64,000 bases of DNA from Neomegalonema sp. (lineage in GTDB: Bacteria; Pseudomonadota; Alphaproteobacteria; Rhodobacterales; Rhodobacteraceae). The notes beneath the pieces were generated by a model. That model did no database searches. It worked only from the letters and a program-made list of their open reading frames with translations, and had not been told where the DNA came from. Of the stretch, positions 26,158 to 34,105 are shown one piece after another (the stretch's first letter is position 1; each line of letters begins with the position of its first letter). The position numbers and the translations under genes were made by a program. Location of the stretch: NCBI RefSeq assembly GCF_028688855.1, contig NZ_JAQTXI010000007.1, forward strand, positions 52,999-116,998, read 5' to 3'.

Positions 26158-26837
26158 CCATGACCATTCCCCTCCGTCTGGAGGTCGATCCCGCAACCCT
26201 TCTCGACCTGGCGCCGCGCATGGGCCGCACGATGGTCATCGGCCAGAGCGGCCCCGTGACTCATGAGCGGATCGGCGCGGTGGAGGCCGTCGCGCGCGAG
26301 GGCGACCGCTTGCGGCTCTCGGGCGCGACGCAGGACTCCGAAATCGCGCTGGAGGCTCTGGCCTCGGTGATCTACGACCGCTCTTCGGAGATGCAGGGCA
26401 AGGTCTACCCGCGCCTCGAATTCCGCGACGCCGAAGGCGCGACGATCTTCGCCATGGTCGGCATGGAGGGGCTGGAGCCCTTCGCGGCTGTTCTGGAGGA
26501 CATCGCCGCCGCGCCGGAATTCCCCTCGCCCGAGGAGCCCCGTCCGGAGCCGCAGGAGCTGGCCGAGGACGACCCGATCCTGCCGCCCTTCCGCGCTCTG
26601 GAGGGCTCGGGGCGTCCGGTCGTGATCGAATTCGCGCGTCCGGGCTTCACGCAGCGTTGGCGCGGAGAGATCGCGGCCTTGCGGCCCTCCTCGGGCTTCC
26701 TCAACGTGATGACGAAGGATTTCCACCTCCATCTGAGGGCGGGCGGCGTCGCGGGCTGGGAGAAGGAGGCGGGCGCGAGCCATGCGCTCGACGCCGAAGG
26801 CCGCCGCATCGGCCTCAGCCTGCGCGAGGAGGTCTGA
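26154..26837 (+). CDS. HemS/ChuX-like fold protein, putative heme handling
   Basis: A 227-residue cytoplasmic protein without signal peptide. I recognise it only weakly. It has two copies of a pattern seen in heme-utilisation proteins of the HemS/ChuX/HutX fold: FRDAEGATIFAMVGMEG (about 88-104) and NVMTKDFHLHLRAGGVAGW followed by LDAEGRRIGLSL near the C-terminus. An early stretch GPVTHERIGAVEAVAREG resembles the start of HemS repeats. A Pro/Glu-rich linker (about 122-142) separates the halves. ATGA overlap with the ABC gene upstream and two bases to ChaN downstream place it in the operon. A cytosolic heme carrier or storage role is inferred from context and fold resemblance. Confidence 0.45.
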   Translation: MTMTIPLRLEVDPATLLDLAPRMGRTMVIGQSGPVTHERIGAVEAVAREGDRLRLSGATQDSEIALEALASVIYDRSSEMQGKVYPRLEFRDAEGATIFAMVGMEGLEPFAAVLEDIAAAPEFPSPEEPRPEPQELAEDDPILPPFRALEGSGRPVVIEFARPGFTQRWRGEIAALRPSSGFLNVMTKDFHLHLRAGGVAGWEKEAGASHALDAEGRRIGLSLREEV

Positions 26838-26839
26838 TC

Positions 26840-27670
26840 ATGCGCGGCTGGACCGACCCCGCCACGGGCGCGGCGATTTCTCACCCGGACCTGATGGACC
26901 GCCTCTCCTCCCGCAGCGTACTGCTGCTCGGCGAACGCCACGACAGCGCCGCCCTCCATCGCTGGCAATTGCATGTCGCGGCGGGTCTGGCGGCCCGGAG
27001 GCCCGTCGTCATGGGCTTCGAGATGTTTCCGGCGCGGCTGGATCCGGTGCTTGCGGAATGGGTCGCGGGGGATCTCCCGGAGGCGGAGTTTCTGGAGCGC
27101 GCCGAATGGGCGAAGGTCTGGGGCTTTCCGCCTGAAATCTATCTGCCGCTGTTCCGGTTCTGCCGCGAATTCGGCGTCGCCATGCATGGGCTGAACTGCC
27201 GTCGCGGCCTCGTCTCGGAGGTGGGGAAGCTCGGCTGGGAGGCCATCCCCGAGGCCGACCGCGAGGGTCTGACGCCCGCCCGCGCCGCCAGCCCGGAATA
27301 TCGCCGCTATCTCTTCGACATCACCGGAGGCGTCCGGCCCAACCGCGAGTCGCAATCCCCCGAGGCTCCGACCTTCGACCGCTTCGTGCGGGCGCAGCAG
27401 GTCTGGGACCGCGCCTTCGCCTGCGCCATCGCCAGAGCCCTCGACCGGCCCGAGCCGCCGCTGATGATCGGAATCATCGGGCGCGGACATCTCGAATGGG
27501 GCCTCGGGACGCCCTGGCAGCTTGAGGATCTCGGGCTGAAGGACTGGGCCGTCCTGCTGCCCGACGCCGAGGGCCTGGAGGGGCCTTACGGAGACCGCCC
27601 CCTCGCGGAGGCCGTCTTCGACCTGCCGCCCGACCTCGATCCGCCTGCGGCCCGAACGCCCGCCGCCTGA
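26840..27670 (+). CDS. ChaN family heme-binding protein
   Basis: A 276-residue protein of the ChaN/DUF399 family, whose Campylobacter member binds heme. The N-terminal family motif VLLLGERHDSAALHRWQL (about 26-43) and GFEMFPARLDPVL are clear, and the C-terminal half has IGIIGRGHLEWGLGTPWQL. Most described ChaN proteins are lipoproteins; this one starts MRGWTDPATG with no signal peptide or lipobox, so it looks cytoplasmic. The ATG at 26840 follows GCGAGGAGG within the end of the preceding gene. Probable role: heme or iron binding after uptake by the operon's receptor and ABC transporter. Confidence 0.75.
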   Translation: MRGWTDPATGAAISHPDLMDRLSSRSVLLLGERHDSAALHRWQLHVAAGLAARRPVVMGFEMFPARLDPVLAEWVAGDLPEAEFLERAEWAKVWGFPPEIYLPLFRFCREFGVAMHGLNCRRGLVSEVGKLGWEAIPEADREGLTPARAASPEYRRYLFDITGGVRPNRESQSPEAPTFDRFVRAQQVWDRAFACAIARALDRPEPPLMIGIIGRGHLEWGLGTPWQLEDLGLKDWAVLLPDAEGLEGPYGDRPLAEAVFDLPPDLDPPAARTPAA

Positions 27671-27700
27671 ATCCGTCGCCTGAATCCGCCCCCTGCAAGG

Positions 27701-28741
27701 ATGACCCGGACCATGATCCAGACCCTGAACGGCCGCATCCCCGACGCCTCGCCCGAGCAGGTGTTTCCGGTCTTCGCCCAGCTGGCGGAGGCTCTGGAGA
27801 TCGCCTGCGTCGAGGAGGAGGGGAGCTTCTCGATGAAGCTGGCGGGAGGCGAATTGCGCCTCTCCCCGGCGCGGGACGCCCTCGCGCTGAGCCTCTCGGC
27901 GGAGAGCGAGCGGCGGCTCTATCTGTTGCAGCAGATGGTCCTGAACCGCCTCGACGCTCTGGACCCCGCCCCCAAAGCCGAATGGGAGAGGGTGGACGCG
28001 GGCGCCTTGCCGCCGAACCTCAGCATCGCGCTGGTGGAGTCCTCGACCCTGATCAGCCCGAATTTCCGACGCCTGCGGCTGCGCTTCCCGGATGTGGCCC
28101 GCTACGCCGAAGACGGGCTGCATTTCCGTCTGGTGATTTCGGCCCTGCCGCCCGATCAGGCGGAAGGCGGCTCGGTGCGGGAATGGCCGCGCATCGGCGA
28201 GAACGGCCGCACGCGCTGGCCCGAAGGAGACCTCGCGCTGCATCGCCCGGTCTACACCATCCGGGAGATCGACGCGGCGGCGGGCTGGATGGACGTCGAC
28301 GTCTTCCTGCATGAGGGCGGGCGGGTCTCGGCCTGGACGGAGCGCGTCGCCTCGGGCGACCGCATCGGCCTGATGGGCCCGACCACGCGCGGCGCGATCG
28401 CCGCCGGATGGGTCGGCTTCTGGGGCGACGAAACCGCCTTGCCCGCCATCGCGCGTCATTGCGCGGCCCTGCACCCCGGGACGCGCGGCGTGATCCGGAT
28501 TTCTCTGGGCGACATGGCCGACCGTCAGGATTTCGCGCGCCCCGAGGGGATGGAGCTGGTCTGGACGCCGCGCCGCGAAAGGGGCCTTCTGGAGGATCTC
28601 CAGGCGACGGCGCTTCCGGCCGATGACCGCTTCGTCTTCTTCGCCGCCGGCGGCGAGGAGGCGGACGCCGCCCGGACCTGGCTGCGCGGCGGACAGGGCT
28701 TCGACAAGACGGAGTCCAACGTCACGGGCTACTGGCGCTGA
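27701..28741 (+). CDS. Siderophore-interacting FAD-binding protein with DUF2218 domain
   Basis: A 346-residue cytoplasmic reductase. An N-terminal DUF2218-like domain (about 1-95) is followed by a ViuB-type FAD domain with FRRLRLRFPD, the RPVYTIREID flavin-binding motif (about 186-195, matching RxYTxR), and the GDRIGLMGPTTRG loop. The C-terminal SIP domain has GDETALPAIARH and ends FDKTESNVTGYWR, typical of the family. Such enzymes reduce ferric siderophores to release iron; in a heme operon it could feed electrons to heme breakdown instead. Two starts are possible, 27701 and 27713. It ends the operon, 30 bases after ChaN. Confidence 0.8.
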   Translation: MTRTMIQTLNGRIPDASPEQVFPVFAQLAEALEIACVEEEGSFSMKLAGGELRLSPARDALALSLSAESERRLYLLQQMVLNRLDALDPAPKAEWERVDAGALPPNLSIALVESSTLISPNFRRLRLRFPDVARYAEDGLHFRLVISALPPDQAEGGSVREWPRIGENGRTRWPEGDLALHRPVYTIREIDAAAGWMDVDVFLHEGGRVSAWTERVASGDRIGLMGPTTRGAIAAGWVGFWGDETALPAIARHCAALHPGTRGVIRISLGDMADRQDFARPEGMELVWTPRRERGLLEDLQATALPADDRFVFFAAGGEEADAARTWLRGGQGFDKTESNVTGYWR

Positions 28742-28765
28742 GTCGGGCTTGCGATGATGCGGCGC

Positions 28766-28792
28766 GGGAGGGCGGGGCGAACCCGCCCTCCC
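28766..28792. terminator. Perfect stem-loop ending the heme/iron operon
   Basis: GGGAGGGCGGG pairs with CCCGCCCTCCC around a short GCGAA loop, followed by TGCGTTTC. It lies in the 57-base gap between the siderophore-interacting protein and the convergent phosphatase/hydrolase fusion. It could end transcription from the plus side; the T-run is short. Confidence 0.6.
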
Positions 28793-28798
28793 TGCGTT

Positions 28799-30355
28799 TC
28801 ACCATCCGGGATAGCGGCTCCGGAGGGCGGAGGCCCAGTCCTCGTCGCCTTCGCGCGCCCCCGCGAGGTCGTCGGCGAGGCGCAGGATCAGATCCATGCA
28901 TTCGATCTCGCGCCGCCAGCGATGAGCCATGACCTCTTCGGGAAAGAGCAGCCCGAGCAGATTCCCCGCGACGGCGCCGGTGCTGTCGCTGTCGCCGGAG
29001 TGGGTCACGGCGATGCGCAGGCCCTCTTCGAAGCCTCGGGCGCAGAGCCCCGCGTAAAGCGCGACGGCCAGAGCCTCCTCCGCGACCCAGCCGCCGCCCA
29101 GAGCCTCGACGCTCTGCGGACTTCCGTCGCGGGGCGCCGCGAGCGCCGCCGCCATGGCCGCCTTCGTCTCGCCGGAAGTGGTCTCCAGCAGGGCGCGGAG
29201 GGCGGGCTCCAGAGCCTCGCCGCGCATCAGGCGATGCAGGAGCTCCGCGAAGACCGCCGCCGCCTCCTGGCCCGCTGGGTGGCCGTGGGTCAGGGCCGAG
29301 ATCTCGCGTCCCAGCCTGCGCGGATTCCACCGCCCGAGGAGTCCCGCCGGAGCGACGCGCATGATGGTTCCGCAGCCCTTGGAGTCGTTGCGCGCCTTCT
29401 CGCCGAAGCTCTGCGCCGCGCGCAGGGCGCCGAGGCAGGTCAGACCCGGCGCGCGGCGGGCGCGCAGGCGGGGGTCCGCCACGAGGCCTTCCGCGCAGAG
29501 CTCCATCCTGCGGGGGCTTTCGCCCTGGGTCGCGAGCCAGCGCAGATAGGCGTGATGGACGACGCCGGGCGGATCGCAGAGCCCTCTGTCAAGGCCCCGG
29601 ACCTGCGCGCGGATCAGCCCTTCGGCGGTGAAGAGGGTCATCTGCGTGTCGTCGGTGATCGCGCCGCGCCGCCCCTGATGCGGAAGGATCTCGTCCACGC
29701 CGCGGGGGAAGCGGCGGAGGATCTTCTCCAGGGGCCAGAATTCGACCTCAGCGCCCAGAGCGTCGCCGATGGCGCCGCCCGTCAGCGCGGCGCGGATCAG
29801 GGCCGCCTCGCGGGTCGGCGGCGCGGCGCGGCCTGCGAGCAGCGCGCGCTGCGCCGCGAGGGGCTGCGCTCCGGGACGGGCGCTCCGCAGAAGGGTCAGG
29901 GCTTCGGCGAGCCCGTCGCCCCGTTCGAGGAGCAGCAGCGCCGCCACGGTCGGGGCGCGCTCGATCCCGCCCTTGCAGTGGATCAGCACATGGCGTCCGG
30001 CGTCCAGAGCCTGATGCAGCCGCGGCGAGGCCTCGCGGTCCCAGCGGGCGAGCCAGGCCGCGTCGGGGGCGGTCCCGTCCGGGAAGGGCAGGTGCAGCCA
30101 GGCCATGCCGCGCCGCCTGACGCCCTCGCCGAGTCCTGCGGTTCCGAGGGCGGCCATCTCTGCGTCGGTCACGAGGCTGACGACGAGATCCACGCCCGCC
30201 GCGCGGAGGGCGTCGAGATCCGCGTCGAGGTCGCGGCTCCATCCGCCGCTCAGGCTGTCCGGCTGACGCTTGCCGGGGCAGAAGGTGAGGCTGAGGCGTC
30301 CCGCGCCGAGGGGCAGGCCGTCAAGCCGGAGGGGGTGGCTCTTGCTGGTGCGCAT
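28799..30355 (-). CDS. Fusion of tyrosine/dual-specificity phosphatase and ADP-ribosylglycohydrolase
   Basis: A 518-residue two-domain protein. Residues 1-170 look like a CDKN3-type phosphatase: an aspartate loop LPFPDGTAPDAAW (about 89-101) and the HCx5R signature HCKGGIERAPT (126-136). The residue after the Arg is Ala instead of Ser/Thr, which may slow turnover. Residues 185-518 are an ADP-ribosylglycohydrolase (DraG type): GGAIGDALGAEVE, the acidic metal ligands ITDDTQMTLFTAEGL, THGHPAGQEAA and the C-terminal THSGDSDSTGAVAGNLLG, all intact. No nitrogenase or ADP-ribosyltransferase gene is nearby. Divergent from a recombinase-like gene. The predicted activity is removal of ADP-ribose from a protein or nucleic acid, possibly with a dephosphorylation step; the substrate is unknown. 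Confidence 0.8.
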   Translation of the reverse strand: MRTSKSHPLRLDGLPLGAGRLSLTFCPGKRQPDSLSGGWSRDLDADLDALRAAGVDLVVSLVTDAEMAALGTAGLGEGVRRRGMAWLHLPFPDGTAPDAAWLARWDREASPRLHQALDAGRHVLIHCKGGIERAPTVAALLLLERGDGLAEALTLLRSARPGAQPLAAQRALLAGRAAPPTREAALIRAALTGGAIGDALGAEVEFWPLEKILRRFPRGVDEILPHQGRRGAITDDTQMTLFTAEGLIRAQVRGLDRGLCDPPGVVHHAYLRWLATQGESPRRMELCAEGLVADPRLRARRAPGLTCLGALRAAQSFGEKARNDSKGCGTIMRVAPAGLLGRWNPRRLGREISALTHGHPAGQEAAAVFAELLHRLMRGEALEPALRALLETTSGETKAAMAAALAAPRDGSPQSVEALGGGWVAEEALAVALYAGLCARGFEEGLRIAVTHSGDSDSTGAVAGNLLGLLFPEEVMAHRWRREIECMDLILRLADDLAGAREGDEDWASALRSRYPGW

Positions 30356-30454
30356 CCGGGGTTCTCCCTGTGGAAGTCTGGCGATGGACCAGGTATGGCT
30401 GAGTCCGGGGCTCCGGAGACGAAGCCTCGGGATTTTCCTCCTGGAGGGCGCGCG
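30356..30454. promoter_or_regulatory. Divergent intergenic region of the ADP-ribosylhydrolase and recombinase-like genes
   Basis: Ninety-nine bases separate the two start codons. A Shine-Dalgarno is visible on each side: GGGAGA before the minus-strand ATG at 30355 and GGAGG before the plus-strand ATG at 30455. Shared promoter control is likely, but I cannot pick out promoter boxes. Confidence 0.4.
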
Positions 30455-31087
30455 ATGGGCAAGAAGTACGTCGGCTTCTACTGGACCCTCCCGGTCCCCT
30501 GGGCGGGATTCGAGGCGTTGCCCGACAAGGTGGACGAAGCGGCTGAACGAAGCCTCACCATCCGCTATCAGCGCGACCTGGCGCGGCGCTGGGCGAAGGG
30601 AGAGGGCGGAGTCCTCATCTGCGAAAAGGCCTTCATGGAGATCGATCCGGATCGGGGCTCTCCGGAGATCGCGCAGGAGGCGACGAAGCTTCTGCTCTGG
30701 GCCCGGGAGCGCGGGGCGGTCCTTCTGCGGGTGGATTTCGCGCGTCAGGGCAACTGGCGCGCCCATGCGCCTTTGCGCCGGGCCTTGCAGGAGGCTCTGG
30801 CGCGCGATCCCGCCAGCGTGGAGGAGGTGCCTCTGGAGGCCATTCCTCTGGAGGGCCGCCCCCGGATCTTCGATCCCGAGGAGCATTTCGGCGCCTGGCG
30901 CGAGGCCTGGAGGAAGCGGGTCGCCTCCCGACCCGAACATCGGGCGCTGATTCTCTCGCATCTGGAGGAGCTCCCCCATGCGACTCTCAAGGAGCAGGCG
31001 GAGGCGCTTCTCGCGGCCGGGCTCGCGACTCCCACCGGCAAGGCCTGGAACGCCGGGAATCTGCGGAAATTCCTCGCCCTGGGGTGA
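30455..31087 (+). CDS. Serine-recombinase-like protein, degenerate or divergent
   Basis: A 210-residue protein that I do not firmly recognise. The N-terminus (YVGFYWTLPVPWAGF ... TIRYQRDLARRWAKGEGG) has the rhythm of a resolvase domain. That includes a strand-1 YxxFYW, a basic QxxxxRRW helix and a later FMEIDPDRGS where active recombinases have DxxSGxxxxRP. The catalytic Ser in the YxRVS motif is not evident. The C-terminus (LKEQAEALLAAGLATPTGKAWNAGNLRKFL) matches the helix-turn-helix end of large serine recombinases. It may be an inactivated recombinase adapted to DNA binding or regulation, divergent from the phosphatase/ADP-ribosylhydrolase fusion. GGAGG lies seven bases before the ATG. Confidence 0.4.
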   Translation: MGKKYVGFYWTLPVPWAGFEALPDKVDEAAERSLTIRYQRDLARRWAKGEGGVLICEKAFMEIDPDRGSPEIAQEATKLLLWARERGAVLLRVDFARQGNWRAHAPLRRALQEALARDPASVEEVPLEAIPLEGRPRIFDPEEHFGAWREAWRKRVASRPEHRALILSHLEELPHATLKEQAEALLAAGLATPTGKAWNAGNLRKFLALG

Positions 31088-31285
31088 TCCGCCGCAGGGG
31101 GCCTCCGGCGCCTGCGGGGAGCTTCCGGGAGGCTTCGGGCGCGGGTCTTTCCCGCGCGAATCCTGCAAGCCTCCTGTCCGGATCGTTCAAGACCTCCGGC
31201 GGCGCCCCCTTTAATCTGATCCCTGACGCGGCCGAACGCCGCAGATGAGGGAAAACCCTCTTCACATGTCAGGGAGGACTTGAAC

Positions 31286-32935
31286 ATGGACGCAATCGTC
31301 CAGGGCCGCGACGGCCGCCCCGTGCAATCCGAACCCGTGGTTCTCGACGCGCTGATCATCGGCGCGGGCGTGGCCGGGCTCTACCAGCTTCACCAGCTCC
31401 GGGCCCAGGGCCTGAAGGTTCTGGCCGTGGACGCCGCCACCGACGTCGGCGGGACCTGGTACTGGAACCGCTATCCCGGCGCGAAATTCGACTCCGAGAG
31501 CTACATCTACCAGTATCTCTTCGACGAGAAGCTCTACAAGGACTGGACCTGGAGCGAGCGCTTCCCCGGCCAGCCCGAAATCGAGCGCTGGATGCATTAC
31601 ATCGCCGACCGGCTCGACCTGCGCCGCGACCTCCTGCTCTCCACGAAGATCACCGAAGCCCGCTGGGACGAGGCGCGCGGCCGCTGGACCGTCACGAGCG
31701 ATCTCGGCGACGTCTTCGACACGCAGCTGCTGATCGGCTGCTGCGGCATGCTCTCGGCGCCGCTGGAGGAGCGCTTCCCCGGCCAGAAGAACTTCCAGGG
31801 CCGCATCTTCCACACCGCCCGCTGGCCGCGCGAGCCGCTGGACCTCGAAGGCAAGCGCGTGGGCGTGGTGGGCGTGGGCGCGACGGGCATCCAGGTCATC
31901 CAGACCATCGCCGACAAGGTGGGCGACCTGAAGGTCTTCATCCGCACGCCGCAATACGTGCTGCCGATGAAGAACCCCAAATACGGCCCCGAAGAGGAAA
32001 AGCGCTACAAGGCCCGCTTCGAGGAGCTGAAGGGCAATCTTCCGCACACCTTCACCGGCTTCGAATACGACTTCATCCACACCTGGGCCGACCTGACCCC
32101 CGAGCAGCGCCTCGCGGTTCTGGAGGAGGTCCACGCCGACGGTTCGCTGAAGCTCTGGCTGGCCTCCTTCGCCGAGATGTTCTTCGACGCGGACGTGAGC
32201 GAAGAGATCTCCGAATTCGTGCGCGGCAAGATGCGCGCCCGCCTGAAGGATCCGAAGCTGATCGAGGCCCTCGTCCCCGGCCCCGAGGATTACGGCTTCG
32301 GCACCCATCGCGTGCCGCTCGAGACCAATTATCTCGAAGTCTATCATCGCCCGAACGTCGAGGCGATCAACGTCCGGAACAACCCCATCGTCGAGATCCT
32401 CCCCGAGGGCGTGAAGCTGGCCGATGGAACGGTCCACGAGCTGGACGTGATCATCCTCGCCACGGGCTTCGACGCCGGTTCGGGCGCCCTGTCGCGGATC
32501 GACATCCGCGGCCGCGACGGCCGCAGCCTCCGCGAGGACTGGAGCCGCGACATCCGCACCGCTCTGGGCATGATGGTCCACGGCTATCCGAACCTGCTGA
32601 TCACGGCGGCGCCTCTCGCGCCTTCGGCGGCGCTCTGCAACATGACGACCTGCCTCCAGCAGCAGACGGAATGGATCTCGAATCTGGTCGCGCATCTGCG
32701 CGCCGGAGGCCACAAGGTCGTCGAGCCCACCGCCGAATTCGAAGAGGCCTGGGTGCGCCATCACGACGAGACGGCGAACGCCAACCTGATCTCGAAGACC
32801 AATTCCTGGTATGTGGGTTCGAACGTGCCGGGCAAGCCGCGCCGGGTGCTGTCCTACACCGGCGGCGTCGGGACCTATCGCCAGAAATGCGACGAAGTGG
32901 CCCAGGGCGGCTACAAGGGCCTCGCCCTGGCCTGA
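31286..32935 (+). CDS. Baeyer-Villiger monooxygenase (type I, FAD/NADPH)
   Basis: A 549-residue flavoprotein monooxygenase that inserts an oxygen next to a ketone to give an ester or lactone. It has two Rossmann motifs, IIGAGVAGLYQLHQL (about 24-38) and VVGVGATGIQVIQ (about 193-205), and the type I fingerprint FxGxxxHTxxWP as FQGRIFHTARWP (about 171-182). The DVGGTWYWNRYPGAKFD loop is standard for cyclohexanone-monooxygenase relatives. AGGGAGG eight bases before the ATG at 31286 sets the start; a TTG two codons earlier is less likely. Neighbours are an AraC regulator and an esterase-like serine hydrolase, which fits ketone breakdown. The ketone itself is unknown. Confidence 0.9.
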   Translation: MDAIVQGRDGRPVQSEPVVLDALIIGAGVAGLYQLHQLRAQGLKVLAVDAATDVGGTWYWNRYPGAKFDSESYIYQYLFDEKLYKDWTWSERFPGQPEIERWMHYIADRLDLRRDLLLSTKITEARWDEARGRWTVTSDLGDVFDTQLLIGCCGMLSAPLEERFPGQKNFQGRIFHTARWPREPLDLEGKRVGVVGVGATGIQVIQTIADKVGDLKVFIRTPQYVLPMKNPKYGPEEEKRYKARFEELKGNLPHTFTGFEYDFIHTWADLTPEQRLAVLEEVHADGSLKLWLASFAEMFFDADVSEEISEFVRGKMRARLKDPKLIEALVPGPEDYGFGTHRVPLETNYLEVYHRPNVEAINVRNNPIVEILPEGVKLADGTVHELDVIILATGFDAGSGALSRIDIRGRDGRSLREDWSRDIRTALGMMVHGYPNLLITAAPLAPSAALCNMTTCLQQQTEWISNLVAHLRAGGHKVVEPTAEFEEAWVRHHDETANANLISKTNSWYVGSNVPGKPRRVLSYTGGVGTYRQKCDEVAQGGYKGLALA

Positions 32936-33075
32936 ACGGCGGGCCGGGACGAGACGTCCGGAGCCTTTCCGGTCTGACCGGGGTCTTCGAAGGCTTCGGA
33001 CCGCCGCCCGGCCGCGCGATCCTCCCCGGAAGCTCCGCAAGGAGTCTCCGGATCGCGCTCCGGGCGGAGCAGGAG

Positions 33076-33110
33076 AAGGCCCGTCGTCTCGCAGCGGACG
33101 ACGGGCCTTT
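33076..33110. terminator. Strong bidirectional terminator hairpin
   Basis: AAGGCCCGTCGTC (33076) pairs perfectly over 13 bases with GACGACGGGCCTT (33097), with an 8-base loop and T/A tracts on the outer sides. It sits between the monooxygenase and the convergent AraC gene and could end both transcripts. Confidence 0.85.
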
Positions 33111-33134
33111 CCCTTTGGAAGGAACAGGAGGATT

Positions 33135-34025
33135 TCAGGCGGATCGGCTCGCGCGGCGGCAGGCGGCGGGCGAAACTCCGAGCTCGCGCGAGAAGAGCCG
33201 CGTCAGATGGGCCTGATCGGTGAATCCGCAGGCCGCGGCCACGGTCTTGATCGGCGCGGGAGTCTCCGCGAGCAGCCGCCGCGCCCGCTCCAGGCGTCTG
33301 GAGACCACATATCTGTAGGGCGGCTGATCGAAGCTCTTGCGGAAACGCCGCGTGAAGGCCGTGGCGCCCAGCCCGACCTCCGCCGCCATGGCGGAAAGCT
33401 CCATGGGCTCGGCCAGATTGGCCTCGACGTACTCGACGATCCTGCGGGTCTGGGTCGGGCTGAGTCCGCCCGACGCCGCCGACTCCCGGAACTTCACCGA
33501 GGCGTAGCGGCGCAGCAGATGCACGCCCAGAGCCCGCGCGACGGATTCCACGTAAAGCGCCCCCCCGAGCCCCTGTTGCCGGGCCTCTCCGGAGATCAGG
33601 GCGATGGCGGCGGTCAGCACCGGATCCTCGGTGCGCAGCACGTCGGCCAGACAGACTTCGGCGACATGGCGGTCCATGGCCTCGCTCGCGACTTCGGCCA
33701 TCAGCGCGGGCGACAGATAGACGTGGGTCACGTCGATGGGCTCGACCCAGGTCCAGTGCGCCTTCTGGGCCTGGGTCAGCAGCGAGACGGCGCCCGGTCC
33801 GAGACGGTCGCGCGTCCATCGGCTTTCGAAGCGGCGCTGCATCGGCGTCGCTCCGGCCTGATAGCCGACCAGCATGAAGTCGCGCATGGCGGGCACGATC
33901 ACGTCCTGTCCGCGGTAGTGGTAGGAGCGCAGGCCGACATGCCGCCATCCGAGCCCGTCGCTCGCCAGCAGCACCCGGCCTGGGACCCATTCGGGCAGAC
34001 GCTCCGGGGGAACGAGTTCGGTCAT
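33135..34025 (-). CDS. AraC family transcriptional regulator
   Basis: A 296-residue regulator with a variable sensor domain (1-190) and a C-terminal AraC DNA-binding domain. The double helix-turn-helix includes ELSAMAAEVGLGATAFTRRFRKSF and IKTVAAACGFTDQAHLTRLFSRELG (about 215-285), ending in SPAACRRASR. The sensor domain does not show the cupin hallmarks. It follows the serine hydrolase by 80 bases on the same strand and is convergent with the monooxygenase across a strong terminator. Control of the esterase/monooxygenase neighbourhood is likely but inferred. Confidence 0.85.
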   Translation of the reverse strand: MTELVPPERLPEWVPGRVLLASDGLGWRHVGLRSYHYRGQDVIVPAMRDFMLVGYQAGATPMQRRFESRWTRDRLGPGAVSLLTQAQKAHWTWVEPIDVTHVYLSPALMAEVASEAMDRHVAEVCLADVLRTEDPVLTAAIALISGEARQQGLGGALYVESVARALGVHLLRRYASVKFRESAASGGLSPTQTRRIVEYVEANLAEPMELSAMAAEVGLGATAFTRRFRKSFDQPPYRYVVSRRLERARRLLAETPAPIKTVAAACGFTDQAHLTRLFSRELGVSPAACRRASRSA

Positions 34026-34105
34026 CCGTCGACCCTTTCTATGCGGAAAGGACGGGCGGCGGGAGGCCGCCCGTCAAGTTCGCGTCAGGGATTCGGGGCG
34101 AGGAT

